A DNA stretch of 64,000 bases from Rhodobacterales bacterium (lineage in GTDB: Bacteria > Pseudomonadota > Alphaproteobacteria > Rhodobacterales > Rhodobacteraceae), in contig JAPLPE010000015.1 in NCBI GenBank assembly GCA_026400355.1, positions 124,001 to 188,000 on the forward strand, in the 5' to 3' direction. The position numbers and the translations under genes were made by a program. Below, one piece after another: positions 35,891 to 45,343 of the stretch (its first letter is position 1; every line of letters starts with the position of its first letter). Under the pieces are notes generated by a model that saw only the letters and a list, made by a program, of their open reading frames with translations, did not search any database and was not told where the DNA came from.

Positions 35891-36571
35891 TCATTCCATG
35901 AACCATGCCGGATTGGCCGCCCGCAGCACCTCGACCTTGCGCAGCGCCGCCCGCAGATGCCGCCGCATCGCATCCTGCGCCAGCGCCGGATCACGCGACC
36001 GGATCGCGCCCCAGACTTCCCGATGCTCTGCAATCAACCCCGCCATCATCGCCTCGGTCACGATTGTCAGATGCCGCACCCGGTCCAGATGCAGCTTGTG
36101 GTTCAGCAACTCTGGCCACAGCATCGGCATCCCGCATCGCTCCGATATGATCCGGTGAAACGTCTCGTCCGACTGAAAGAACCGGATCGAATCCCCATGC
36201 TCCGCAAAGGTGTCCTGCAAGGACAGTTCCTGTTCCAGCGCATCGAGGAGCGCCGCATCCGAAGTCGCCGTGATCCGCGCGATCACCTCGACCTCGACAG
36301 CCTCGCGGATGAACTGCGCGGCATAGAACAAGCTCAGCGACATGGGCGAAATGAACGTCCCCCTCTGCGGATGGATCGTCACCAGCTTGTCTCCCGACAG
36401 CCGCAACAGCACCTCGCGGATCGGCTGGCGGCTCACCCCGAATGTCTCGCACAGCGACCCTTCCGACAGCCGCGTCTGCGGCAGCAGATGGTTCTGCACG
36501 ATCTCGCGCCGCAAATGGTCATAGACCTGGCTCGAGATCGTCTTGCCGCTCTCGATCTTGAGCATTTCCAT
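35891..36571 (-). CDS. GntR family regulator (FCD domain)
   Basis: 226 residues from the ATG at 36571. The winged helix is at residues 15-75, with ETFGVSRQPIREVLLRLSGDKLV and the wing PQRGTFIS. The C-terminal FCD ligand domain holds metal-binding His/Asp candidates (DETFHRIISERCGMP, HLTIVTE, EHREVWGAI). It is the last gene of the leftward sugar importer operon, 26 bp after the permease gene, and should control that operon and perhaps the divergent GH38-type gene through a sugar-acid effector. Paired operator-like motifs are visible at 42240 and 42394. Confidence 0.9.
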   Translation of the reverse strand: MEMLKIESGKTISSQVYDHLRREIVQNHLLPQTRLSEGSLCETFGVSRQPIREVLLRLSGDKLVTIHPQRGTFISPMSLSLFYAAQFIREAVEVEVIARITATSDAALLDALEQELSLQDTFAEHGDSIRFFQSDETFHRIISERCGMPMLWPELLNHKLHLDRVRHLTIVTEAMMAGLIAEHREVWGAIRSRDPALAQDAMRRHLRAALRKVEVLRAANPAWFME

Positions 36572-36597
36572 TGTGCCGATTCCCTCTCCCACGTCCC

Positions 36598-37491
36598 CTA
36601 CCCCGCGGAAATCGAGATGCCGCGCAGGAATGTTTTTCTGAGCGCGAGGAAAAGCACAACCGTCGGCAAGGATGCAATCAGAGAAGCCGTCAACACGACA
36701 ACGGGCGAGGTCGAGGCATAGCCCCCCTGAAACACCTGCAGCGCCGACATGATCGACCGCACATCCGTGCTCTGGCTCAAGACGGTCGAGAACAGCAGGT
36801 CGTTCCAGATCCAGGTGAACTGCAACAGGAACAGCGCCGCCATCGGGCTCCAGCAGTTGGGCAGCACGATGTTCAGGAACAGCCGGAACTCGCTGCACCC
36901 GTCCATCCGCGCGGCCTCGTCCATCTCGGTCGAAATCTGGCTCATGTAGTTGCGCAGGACCAGAACCGGGAACGGGATGCAGACCGCCGTATAGAACAGG
37001 ATCATCCCGAACTTGGTGTTGATGATCCCCATCTGCTGATAGGTAAAGAACAACGGAATCAGGTACATCTGGAACGGAAACACCGTCCCCGCAAAGATCA
37101 GCATGAACCAGAAGGTCTTGCCGTTGAACTGGAACCGCGCCAGCCCATGCGCCGCAAGTGCCGCGATGAACACCGCAACCGACGCCCCGACGACACCATA
37201 AAGCGCAGAATTGGCAAAGCCCTGCGCCATGTTGGCTGTGGTCCAGGCATCGACGATATTGGCCCAGACCGGTGTGATCCCCTCGGGCAGCGCAAAGGGC
37301 GAACTTCCCGCATATTCCTCGGGCGATTTGAAGATCGACACCATCAGATAATAGAACGGCGCGACCCACAGCAGGGCCAGCAGCACCGACAGCACCACGA
37401 TCCACGGGCTTGTCCGGTTGCGCGCCCTTTCCTTCTGCGCAATCGCCGCGAAATCCAGTTGCGACAGGTCAAAGGGCACCTGCACCGTCAT
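36598..37491 (-). CDS. sugar ABC transporter permease (MalG type)
   Basis: 297 residues with six helices. The cytoplasmic N-terminus is followed by SPWIVVLSVLLALLWVAPFYYL, and the coupling EAA loop reads DEAARMDGCSEFRLFLNIVLPNCWSP. This is the second permease of a CUT1 carbohydrate importer. It overlaps the MalF-type gene by 4 bp. Several residues in the helices are typical of glycerol-phosphate or oligosaccharide importers, but the ligand cannot be stated. It works with the ATPase encoded two genes upstream. Confidence 0.93.
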   Translation of the reverse strand: MTVQVPFDLSQLDFAAIAQKERARNRTSPWIVVLSVLLALLWVAPFYYLMVSIFKSPEEYAGSSPFALPEGITPVWANIVDAWTTANMAQGFANSALYGVVGASVAVFIAALAAHGLARFQFNGKTFWFMLIFAGTVFPFQMYLIPLFFTYQQMGIINTKFGMILFYTAVCIPFPVLVLRNYMSQISTEMDEAARMDGCSEFRLFLNIVLPNCWSPMAALFLLQFTWIWNDLLFSTVLSQSTDVRSIMSALQVFQGGYASTSPVVVLTASLIASLPTVVLFLALRKTFLRGISISAG

Positions 37492-38432
37492 TTCAGCATC
37501 CTGTCAACGCGGTCCTGCACAATGGCCTGCACCCATGTGATGGCCAGCACGATCAGCCCCAGCACCACCGCTATGGCCGAAGCAAAGCCCCATGCATTGT
37601 TCGAAAATCCTTCGTAGTACATGTAGACTGTCAGGCTCAGGCTCTTCTTGCCCGGGAAACTCGTGCCCATGACCCAGATATGGTCGAACGCCGTGAAACC
37701 AGCCAGAACCGACAGGATCACAACGATCAGGATTGTAGGCGACAAGAGCGGAAGGGTGATATTCGTGAACACCTGAAACGGCGTTGCCCCGTCCATCTTC
37801 GCCGCCTCGATAGGGTCTTTGGGCAAAGCCGCGAGGCCCAGCAGCAGCAGAACCATCGGCAGCCCGACCATCTGCCAGACGAATGTCACGATGATCGCAT
37901 AGGTGATCGTGTTGTCCTGATACAGCCAGCCCACATCGTCGGGCAGCCCGAACAGGCTCAGCGTATTGTTCAGTATCCCGTCCGGCGCATAGACGTAATA
38001 CCAGATCACCCCCACCGCCGTCGGCGCAAGGATGCGCGGCAGGAAAAAGATCGTCTTGGCGGTCTCTTCAAAACGCATGTTCCGCAGCAACAACGCCAGC
38101 GAAAGCCCCAGAACCACCGGCAGGATCAGCGATGCGACAACCCAGATAACCGTATTCTGGAATGCGGCGGCAAAGTTCACCGAGCCCACCAGCTTTTCGT
38201 AATTGTCGATCCCCGCCCATTCGTTGAAGCCCTGAAACCGCTTCCACTTGGTAAAGGAAAACCAGACGTTCATCACGACCGGCATAAGCAAGAACCCCAG
38301 CACCAGCACCAGCGCTGGCACCATGAAGGCCAGTGCCGTGCGCGCATTCCGCCGGCGGGCGACACGGTCGGCCCGTCCCATCTCGGCGGGCACAATCGCG
38401 GCCAGATCTTCAGCACTCATGTTGGCGGTCAT
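37488..38432 (-). CDS. sugar ABC transporter permease (MalF type)
   Basis: 314 residues. First helix at about 30-50 (TALAFMVPALVLVLGFLL), then periplasmic loop and five further helices. The EAA coupling loop reads PIEAAKMDGATPFQVFTNITLPLLSP. It forms the channel with the next gene product. A gap of 77 bp with a 13-bp perfect stem-loop separates it from the binding-protein gene upstream, consistent with differential expression within one transcript. Confidence 0.93.
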   Translation of the reverse strand: MTANMSAEDLAAIVPAEMGRADRVARRRNARTALAFMVPALVLVLGFLLMPVVMNVWFSFTKWKRFQGFNEWAGIDNYEKLVGSVNFAAAFQNTVIWVVASLILPVVLGLSLALLLRNMRFEETAKTIFFLPRILAPTAVGVIWYYVYAPDGILNNTLSLFGLPDDVGWLYQDNTITYAIIVTFVWQMVGLPMVLLLLGLAALPKDPIEAAKMDGATPFQVFTNITLPLLSPTILIVVILSVLAGFTAFDHIWVMGTSFPGKKSLSLTVYMYYEGFSNNAWGFASAIAVVLGLIVLAITWVQAIVQDRVDRMLK

Positions 38433-38467
38433 CGGTCCTGCCCCGGAATTGACCCCTGAAAGACCAA

Positions 38468-38497
38468 ACCGGGCGGCAGGTCTCCCTGCCGCCCGGT
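38468..38497. promoter_or_regulatory. intra-operon stem-loop after the binding-protein gene
   Basis: A perfect 13-bp stem (ACCGGGCGGCAGG / CCTGCCGCCCGGT, TCTC loop) lies 12 bp after the binding-protein stop and 35 bp before the permease start. On the transcribed (minus) strand it is followed by TTTGGT rather than a full T-tract. It probably protects the binding-protein mRNA and partly terminates, so the binding protein is made in excess of the permeases. Confidence 0.75.
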
Positions 38498-38509
38498 CCG
38501 TCTCAAGTC

Positions 38510-39730
38510 TTACTGTTCAGCCCAGTATTCCTTGTTGATCGCATCAAGGTTGGCGATGGTCATATCCGCCTGTTCGGCCGTCGGGTTCAGCACGAAAGCC
38601 GACAGTTCCGCCACCATGTCACCCTGGATCGCGGCCGGGACTGCTTCCCACCAGCGCTGCAGCGCGATGGTGTTGCCAGCCGTCATGTCCGCCGTGATCT
38701 CGTCGATGATCCCGTTCGGTGCCGGAACCTTGGGGTTGCCGTTGAAAAGTCCCAGCGCATCGGCCCAGGCCTGACCGCCTTCCTGCGTGACAAAGAACGC
38801 ATAGGCCGCCTTGGCCGCATCATCGGCAGAGGCCGACAACAACAACGGCCCGCCTTCCACGATCACCTGGCTCGGCAGCGCCGGGTCTGCGTTCGGCATG
38901 ATGAAGGCGCCAAGGTTCGCGCCGATATCCATCCCGCTTTCGCCAAGGCTTCCGATGACCCATTCGCCCATCAGATACATGGCCGCAGAACCGCCCGCGA
39001 AATCGGCAGCTTCGGTCGTCGTCCGGGGATCGGTGAAATACCCCTTCGATGCCCAGTCCACCCACATGTCGAACGCGGCATGAACCTCGGGTGAATCATA
39101 GGCCAGTTCGCCGGTATGCAGCTTGTTGTAGGCGTCGGGGTTTGTCCGGATCATGAATTCCTGAAACCAGATGAACCCACGCCAGCCGTCCTGTACGCTC
39201 GCCTCGAAAGGCGTGATCCCTGCCGCCTTCAGCGTGGCCGCCGCCGCTTCCAGATCGGCCCAGCTTGCCGGCTCGGCGATGCCGTTGTCCGCAAACATCT
39301 GCTTGTTGTACAGGACAACCCAGCGCGCGACGTTGATCGGCACGGCATAGGCCGTCCCGTCCACCGAGAACAGCCCGCGCACGCCAGCAGGCAGATCGCC
39401 CGACGCAATCGCGGCGTCCCAGACATCATCGACCGACGCGACCGCCCCTGACGACACCACATCGGCCAGCGCCGAACCGGTCCACCAAGTAAAGATCGCC
39501 GGAGTCGTCCCCGCCGCGATGCTCGATTGAACGAACGCGATATACTGGTCCGTCGGATAGGCGCTGGCGGTAAAGCCCGCCGTCGCGCCCAGCGCCTCGA
39601 ACCCCGCCTGCCAGGGCGACTTGTCATGCGTCAACACGACCTCGGCACTCGCTGCACTTGCCACAAACCCGGCCGCCATCGCGGACAGGGTGATCAGCGC
39701 GGTCCCGCGCTTCACGATATCAAGTTTCAT
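38510..39730 (-). CDS. sugar ABC transporter substrate-binding protein
   Basis: 406 residues, family 1 extracellular solute-binding protein. A Sec signal peptide (LITLSAMAAGFVASAASA) precedes the mature domain. Landmarks are PTDQYIAFVQSSIAAGTTPAIFTWWTG, VPINVARWVVLYNKQMFADNGI and GGSAAMYLMGEWVIG, as in maltose/oligosaccharide-type binding proteins. It captures the sugar in the periplasm for the two permeases. The gene order (dehydratase, ATPase, binding protein, permeases, regulator) implies a sugar acid or uronate-containing ligand. Confidence 0.92.
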   Translation of the reverse strand: MKLDIVKRGTALITLSAMAAGFVASAASAEVVLTHDKSPWQAGFEALGATAGFTASAYPTDQYIAFVQSSIAAGTTPAIFTWWTGSALADVVSSGAVASVDDVWDAAIASGDLPAGVRGLFSVDGTAYAVPINVARWVVLYNKQMFADNGIAEPASWADLEAAAATLKAAGITPFEASVQDGWRGFIWFQEFMIRTNPDAYNKLHTGELAYDSPEVHAAFDMWVDWASKGYFTDPRTTTEAADFAGGSAAMYLMGEWVIGSLGESGMDIGANLGAFIMPNADPALPSQVIVEGGPLLLSASADDAAKAAYAFFVTQEGGQAWADALGLFNGNPKVPAPNGIIDEITADMTAGNTIALQRWWEAVPAAIQGDMVAELSAFVLNPTAEQADMTIANLDAINKEYWAEQ

Positions 39731-39754
39731 TGTCTCTCTCCCAGTTGAACAGCA

Positions 39755-40861
39755 TCAGTTGTCCGATCCCTTGCGCAAGGAACGCTCGGTCTCGGGGTCG
39801 AAAAGGTGAATACGGTCGGTATCAAGCGCGAAACTCATCCGCTCCCCGTCCGCCACATCGCGAGGGTCGAGCATCCGGGTTACGAACTCCTCCGCGCCGA
39901 TGGACGACGTGATCAGCGTTTCGTTCCCCAGCGCCTCGCTCAGCAGAACTTCGGCCTCGAACCGGATCGGGTTCTTGGGCGTCAGCCCGTGATCCTGCGG
40001 TACGATATGCTCGGGCCGCAGCCCCACCGTCACCGGTGCGCCCGCGCGCGGCATGTCAAACCGCCCCGGCACCACGTCCAAAGCCCGCTCCAGCCCCCGC
40101 AGCCGGATCTGCCCGGCCTCGGTCACCGTCCCGGCAAAGAAATTCATCTGCGGCGCCCCGATGAACCCCGCCACGAACTTGTTCGCCGGATGCTGGAACA
40201 CCTCGGCAGGCGTCCCCGCCTGCTCGATCAGCCCGTCCCGCATGATCACGATCTGATCGGCCAGTGTCATCGCCTCGACCTGATCATGCGTCACATAGAT
40301 GACCGTATTCTGCAGCCGCCGATGCAGCTTCTTGATCTCGACCCGCATCTGATGGCGCAGTTTGGCGTCCAGATTCGACAACGGCTCATCAAACAGAAAG
40401 ACTTGCGGTTCCCGCACAATCGCCCGCCCCATCGCCACCCGCTGCCGCTGCCCGCCCGAAAGCTGGCTGGGCCGGCGCTCCATATAGGGCCCAAGCTCCA
40501 GAATCTCGGTCGCCACCGCAACGCGCCGGTCCACCTCGGTCTTGGCCACTCCGGCGATCCGCAGCCCGAACGACAGGTTCGACCGCACCGACATATGCGG
40601 ATACAAAGCATAGCTCTGGAACACCATCGCCACGCCCCGGCTGCGTGACGACACCTCGTTCACGACCTTGCCCGCGATCGAAATCTCGCCCCAGGACACC
40701 GTCTCCAGCCCCGCAATCATCCGCAGCGTCGTCGATTTCCCGCAGCCCGACGGCCCGACCAAGGCGACAAACGACTTGTCCGCTATATCAAGGTTGATCC
40801 CCTTGACCGCGACATGCGCGCCATAGGCCTTGACCAGATTTGTCAGCGTCACCCGCGCCAT
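39755..40861 (-). CDS. sugar ABC transporter ATP-binding protein (MalK/UgpC type)
   Basis: 368 residues from the ATG at 40861, which overlaps the stop of the dehydratase gene (TGATG). ATPase core: [53 protein letters not shown] and the H-loop [10 protein letters not shown]. The C-terminal OB-fold regulatory domain (TVGLRPEHI) is typical of CUT1 importers. It energises the permease pair encoded downstream. The longer upstream reading lies in the dehydratase gene and was rejected. Confidence 0.95.
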   Translation of the reverse strand: MARVTLTNLVKAYGAHVAVKGINLDIADKSFVALVGPSGCGKSTTLRMIAGLETVSWGEISIAGKVVNEVSSRSRGVAMVFQSYALYPHMSVRSNLSFGLRIAGVAKTEVDRRVAVATEILELGPYMERRPSQLSGGQRQRVAMGRAIVREPQVFLFDEPLSNLDAKLRHQMRVEIKKLHRRLQNTVIYVTHDQVEAMTLADQIVIMRDGLIEQAGTPAEVFQHPANKFVAGFIGAPQMNFFAGTVTEAGQIRLRGLERALDVVPGRFDMPRAGAPVTVGLRPEHIVPQDHGLTPKNPIRFEAEVLLSEALGNETLITSSIGAEEFVTRMLDPRDVADGERMSFALDTDRIHLFDPETERSLRKGSDN

Positions 40862-42165
40862 CAGCCCCGCCCTTTGGCCAGCGCCGGCGCATCCTTGACC
40901 CTCGGGTCGGCATAGCGCGTCTCGGGGAACACCGAATACCACTCGGGCCGCCCCGGATCGCGGTCATAGGAATACCCACCTGTCTCAAGGAACAACTCGT
41001 TGTATTTCGCAAGCTTTTCCCGGTCAACCTCAACGCCCAGACCCGGCCCCGTCGGCACCGCCATCGCCCCGTCGACATAGGGAATCTTACCCCCGACGAT
41101 GATGTCATCCATCAGATGATGGTAATGCGCATCCGCCGCAAACCGCAGATTCGGCAACGCCGCCCCAAGATGCAGCATCGACGCGAGCTGAATCCCCAGC
41201 TCACCCGACGAATGCACCGACGCCCCGTACTGGAACGTCTCAAGCACCTGCCCCGCCTTGTAGGCCTGCCTCAACCCGCCCCAGAACGTTGTATCCAGCA
41301 GCACCACATCAACCAGATCGTGCCGCACCATCTGGCCCAACTGCTCGAAATTGACCACGACCGTATTCGTTGCCGTCGGAATCCTTACGAACTGCCGCAG
41401 CCGCCGCATCCCCTCAAGACCCCATGTCGGGTCCTCGAAATAGTCATTGTTCATGTGCTCGATGGCCCGCCCGACCCGGATCGCCTCTTCGACCGTCCAG
41501 ACGGAATTGGGGTCCAGCCGCAATCCCTCCCCCGGAAACGCATCGCCCAGCGCCCGGAACACCTCGATGTCATGGTCCGGCGCGAAATGCCCGCCCTTCA
41601 GCTTGTGCGACTTGAACCCATAGCGCGCCTTCAGGTCTTTCGCATGGGCGACAATATCGTCGGCCGTCGTCTCGCCCCCGATCCCCGTCACCGGATCGCG
41701 GTAGCGGTAAAAGATATAGCTCGCAAACGGCACGCTTTCCCGCACCGCGCCCCCGATCAGGTCACAGGCCCGGATGCCCAAAGTCTTGCCCGCCAGATCG
41801 ATGCACGCCATCTCGATCGCTGCATGAATCTGCGCCCTGTTGTTGTAAAGACTTCCAACCGGATTCATGATCTTCCACCGCAACTGCTCAAGCTGCAGCG
41901 GATCATGCCCCACCAGATAGGATTTCAGCCCCAGCACAGTATCCGTGGCCGAAGCGCCGCCACCGCCAAGCTCGCCAAAGCCCGACAGCCCGTTATCCCC
42001 CACGACCTCGACAATCGTGCGGATGAACCGGCCCCAATGGGCCCCGTTGGAATGCCGCAGCGCTGCCTCAAGCGGCATGGTCACAGGCGTGGCGCGGATA
42101 TCCACGATGCGGACGGGTGAACCCAAAGCGCGTGTCCTTCTAAGTCGCGTCAGATCAGGACCCAT
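40861..42165 (-). CDS. glucarate dehydratase-like enolase-superfamily enzyme
   Basis: 434 residues. Catalytic features of the glucarate dehydratase group are visible: the KxK base in SHKLKGGHF, metal ligands in RLDPNSVWT (Asp), YFEDPTWG and, diagnostic for this group, Asn in TATNTVVVNFEQL; the general-base pair is Asp in VVLLDTTFWGG and His in ASVHSSGELG. It should dehydrate D-glucarate or a related aldarate/aldonate to a 2-keto-3-deoxy acid. It is the first gene of the operon, followed at once by the ATPase gene, so catabolism and import are co-expressed. The downstream aldolase is not in this locus. Confidence 0.88.
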   Translation of the reverse strand: MGPDLTRLRRTRALGSPVRIVDIRATPVTMPLEAALRHSNGAHWGRFIRTIVEVVGDNGLSGFGELGGGGASATDTVLGLKSYLVGHDPLQLEQLRWKIMNPVGSLYNNRAQIHAAIEMACIDLAGKTLGIRACDLIGGAVRESVPFASYIFYRYRDPVTGIGGETTADDIVAHAKDLKARYGFKSHKLKGGHFAPDHDIEVFRALGDAFPGEGLRLDPNSVWTVEEAIRVGRAIEHMNNDYFEDPTWGLEGMRRLRQFVRIPTATNTVVVNFEQLGQMVRHDLVDVVLLDTTFWGGLRQAYKAGQVLETFQYGASVHSSGELGIQLASMLHLGAALPNLRFAADAHYHHLMDDIIVGGKIPYVDGAMAVPTGPGLGVEVDREKLAKYNELFLETGGYSYDRDPGRPEWYSVFPETRYADPRVKDAPALAKGRG

Positions 42166-42239
42166 TCTCCGAACCCACCCGGCAGCGCTTCAACGCGGCC
42201 AAGCCTCTGATCCGTCACGATCCCCCCAACGACTCTCAA

Positions 42240-42402
42240 CTACCATACTACAAAAGCGCAAGTCAAACGCGACGATTGCCCTGATCCGTTAGCGCAACCG
42301 CCGCGTTGCAGCAGGCAATAGGCCGCAATGCAAAAGACCGGCCACTTGATCGCCTTTGCCAATTGCGCCTCGGACTCTGATTCCGATTGACTGGTATGGT
42401 AG
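42240..42402. promoter_or_regulatory. divergent promoter region with a pair of inverted 9-bp operator-like motifs
   Basis: CTACCATAC (42240-42248) and its exact reverse complement GTATGGTAG (42394-42402) flank the 282-bp gap between the dehydratase operon and the GH38-type gene, lying about 75 and 45 bp before the respective starts. TGGTAT-type half sites are used by several FadR/UxuR-type GntR regulators, and one such regulator is encoded in the operon. Confidence 0.45.
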
Positions 42403-42447
42403 CCTGATCCACCCTTCACCACGATGATTCACGCCAGGGGGCCCGCC

Positions 42448-45075
42448 ATGACGATCGACACCATCTATCTCGTCAATCACACCCACACCGATTTCGGCTA
42501 CACCGACTATGCCGATACGCTGTACCGCCAGCACCGCCGCATCATCGATGACGCAATCGAGGTGTGCGAGGCGAACGCCCACCGCGCCGACGCCTCCCGT
42601 TTCCGCTGGACCTGCGAAGTGGCCGAAATCACCGTGGACTGGCTCCACCACGCCCCCGCATCCCAGATCGACCGCTTCAGGGCGCTCCATGCCGCTGGCC
42701 TCATGGGCGTGGCGGTCATGCCCATGCACTGGACGCCGCTTCTCTCGCCCGCGCTGGCCGAACATTCGCTCGACCTCCTGCGCACGCTGCGCCACAACTT
42801 CGGCCTGACCACCCGCACCGCCTGGCAGTGCGACGTGAACGGCCTCGCCTGGTACTGGACCGACCTTCTCCTCAACGCAGGCGTCGAACGCCTCCTCTTC
42901 GCCCCCAACCCCCATCGCGGCATGGCCGACCCGCTCGGGCCGCATCTCTTCAACTGGGAAACACCCTCGGGCCGCATTCTGCCGACGCTTCACGGCTGGC
43001 ACTATTCCTGCGGCACCAACACCTTCTTTCTCAGCGACTTCGACAATGACAAATCGCAGTCCGCCTTCGACCGCATCCTCGCCCGTGTCGATGCTGCTGG
43101 AACCTTCCCCCATCACCATGCCATCCTTCAGGTGACCAACGTCGCCTCGCCCGACAACGGTTTCCCCTCGGCCAGCCTTCCCGACGTCGTGGAAAAATGG
43201 AACGCCGAAGGCCGCAGCCCCCGCCTCGAGATCCGCACGCTCGATCAGGCCATGGACCTCGTCCAGTCCCATGCGGGCCCCCTCCCCACAGCATCCGGTG
43301 ACTGGCCCGATTTCTGGGCCGACGGCGTGGCCTCCACCGCCTTTGAAACCGCCATCGCCCGCACCGGCGAACGCCTCATTCCCGCGACCGACATGCTGAA
43401 CGCGCTCGACGGCGCCGACGCCTACGCGACCGAGGCGCAGTCATCCGCCGCCCATGACCTGATGATGTACGACGAACACACCTGGGGCGCATATTCCTCG
43501 ACGACCCACCCCAATTCACCCTTCACCCGTTTCCAGTGGTCATGGAAAACCCACCGCGCCCAGCAAGGCTTTGCGAATGCTTTCGAGGCGCTGACCCTTG
43601 CCGCCCGCAACCGCGCCCGCAAGGTCACCAAAGGCCGCGTGGAAAGCGACATCACCTTCCGCCGCAACACCCTGCCCCCGGTTCCCGTCACAGAACAGAC
43701 CTACTACCTCTTCAACCCAACGCCCTACCCCCGGCGCGTCCACTGGCCCGTCGCGGCCGACCTTGGCGGAGCGGCCCCCGGTACGCTTCTCCACGCCTGG
43801 CTGATCGACCGCTTCCTGCCCGGCATGTTTGTCGAACGCTACGGCACCGGCCACGCCCCCGGCCACGTCATCACCGCCGACCTCCCCCCGTATGGAGAGG
43901 CCGTGGTCGCCCCCACCCCCATCACCCCCGCCGCCCACGCCCGCACCGGCCACAACTGGATCGAAACTGACCGCTGGCATCTGGCCATCGACCCCGCCAC
44001 CGGCGCCATTGCCCAACTGATCGACCGCGCTGCCGGCACCGACTGGGCACCCAAAGACCACCCTTCCGGCCTTCTTGTCCACGAAACCCTCGCCCGCCCC
44101 GAACGCGGCCGCTCGGCCCTCTTCGGCAACGGCACAGGCATCTACGACTGGTCCCGCCTTGAATCCATCAACTGGCCCGAGGATCCCACACCCTTCCACC
44201 GCGCCCCCGGCCATTGCGCCCTCGGCAACGCCCGCATCACGGTCCTCGGCCCCGAAATCGACGCCATCCTCACCTTCCCCAATGGCGACCGTGCGACCGT
44301 CACATGGCGCCTGCCGCTCAGCGACGGCGGCATCGACGCCGACATCCTCATCGAAAAGAAGGCCCAGACCACGCCCGAGGCCTACTACATGCTCTTCTCC
44401 GCCCCCGGCAGCGGACCGCGGGTCACCCTAGACATCGGCGACCACAGCATCGACGCGAGCCAGCAACTCCCCCAGTCCTGCGCCACATGGACCAGCATCC
44501 AGACCTATGCGAGCGTCACGACCGACGCAGGCAGCCTGACCGTCGCAGCGCCCGACACACCCCTCGTCCTGCCTTTCGGCATTCAGACCGAGGCTGCGGG
44601 CAAACGCCGCGAAACTGACCCTTCGCTCGCCTTCTGGGTGCTCAACAACCACTGGGACGTGAACTTTGCCGCAAGTCAGGCGGGCCACGTCCCCGCCCGC
44701 TTCCGTCTCCTCCCGCAGGGCCAACCCGACGACCACGCCGCCCGCGCCTTCGCCGCCAGCGCCTGCAACCCGCCCGTGATCGTGCGCACCTATGATGGCG
44801 TCACTGCTGCTGCAGGCCCCGCCGTCGCCGCCTCCTCGGACGCCACCCTCCGCCTCCGACCCGCCCCCTCGGGCAGCGGCCTGTTCCTGACCGTCGTGAA
44901 CCCGCATGACCATGCACTGACGACAACCGTCAGTCTCGGCGACACACCCATCACATCCGCCCAAAACACCGACGCCCTTGATCACCCGACATCGACCCTG
45001 CCGCTCGATCCGTCAGGATCACTCACCCTGACCCTCACGCCAAGGCAAACCCGGTACGTCCACCTTGATACCTGA
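42448..45075 (+). CDS. GH38 (alpha-mannosidase)-like protein, DUF5054-type
   Basis: 875 residues from the ATG at 42448 (GGGGG 6 nt upstream). The N-terminal domain shows the GH38 metal/catalytic pattern NHTHTDFGYTDY (His-x-His... with Asp) and WQCDVNGLAWYW, where the Asp is in the nucleophile position. The middle has the helical linker (DEHTWGAYSSTTHPNSP) and the C-terminal half is beta-rich, as in retaining mannosidases. No signal peptide is seen, so the protein probably acts on imported oligosaccharides. It is divergent from the dehydratase/sugar-importer operon and shares a regulatory gap with paired motifs. The sugar specificity is open; the overall length and C-terminal region depart from classical mannosidases. 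Confidence 0.75.
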   Translation: MTIDTIYLVNHTHTDFGYTDYADTLYRQHRRIIDDAIEVCEANAHRADASRFRWTCEVAEITVDWLHHAPASQIDRFRALHAAGLMGVAVMPMHWTPLLSPALAEHSLDLLRTLRHNFGLTTRTAWQCDVNGLAWYWTDLLLNAGVERLLFAPNPHRGMADPLGPHLFNWETPSGRILPTLHGWHYSCGTNTFFLSDFDNDKSQSAFDRILARVDAAGTFPHHHAILQVTNVASPDNGFPSASLPDVVEKWNAEGRSPRLEIRTLDQAMDLVQSHAGPLPTASGDWPDFWADGVASTAFETAIARTGERLIPATDMLNALDGADAYATEAQSSAAHDLMMYDEHTWGAYSSTTHPNSPFTRFQWSWKTHRAQQGFANAFEALTLAARNRARKVTKGRVESDITFRRNTLPPVPVTEQTYYLFNPTPYPRRVHWPVAADLGGAAPGTLLHAWLIDRFLPGMFVERYGTGHAPGHVITADLPPYGEAVVAPTPITPAAHARTGHNWIETDRWHLAIDPATGAIAQLIDRAAGTDWAPKDHPSGLLVHETLARPERGRSALFGNGTGIYDWSRLESINWPEDPTPFHRAPGHCALGNARITVLGPEIDAILTFPNGDRATVTWRLPLSDGGIDADILIEKKAQTTPEAYYMLFSAPGSGPRVTLDIGDHSIDASQQLPQSCATWTSIQTYASVTTDAGSLTVAAPDTPLVLPFGIQTEAAGKRRETDPSLAFWVLNNHWDVNFAASQAGHVPARFRLLPQGQPDDHAARAFAASACNPPVIVRTYDGVTAAAGPAVAASSDATLRLRPAPSGSGLFLTVVNPHDHALTTTVSLGDTPITSAQNTDALDHPTSTLPLDPSGSLTLTLTPRQTRYVHLDT

Positions 45076-45250
45076 GAGCCATTTCCAAAGCCGGAAGAAC
45101 TCCCGCTGCGCCAATGAAGGCGGGAGATGCGGCAACGCGGACATGCACAGGATACTCGCACCGGAACGGGCTCCATCGGGCCACGACGCAGGACAAAACC
45201 CCGGCCAGGCTGGACTTGCACAACACTATTGGGGAAGCGCCAGATCCTGA

Positions 45251-45337
45251 TGGTGCGGATGAAAGGACTCGAACCTTCACGGGTGTTACCCCACAGCGAC
45301 CTCAACGCTGCGCGTCTACCAATTCCGCCACATCCGC
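45251..45337 (-). tRNA. tRNA-Leu (anticodon GAG)
   Basis: 87 nt on the reverse strand. Acceptor arm GCGGATG/CATCCGC with encoded CCA, D-arm GCGGAATTGGTAGACGC, anticodon stem CAGCG/CGCTG with loop TTGAGGT (anticodon GAG), a long variable arm as expected for Leu, and T-arm AAGGTTCGAGTCCTT. It reads CUC/CUU codons. Confidence 0.95.
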
Positions 45338-45343
45338 ACGTGA

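Noticed and set aside
45064-45250. Possible small gene between the GH38-type gene and tRNA-Leu
   Set aside because: Frames there run through the tRNA sequence and show no conserved features.
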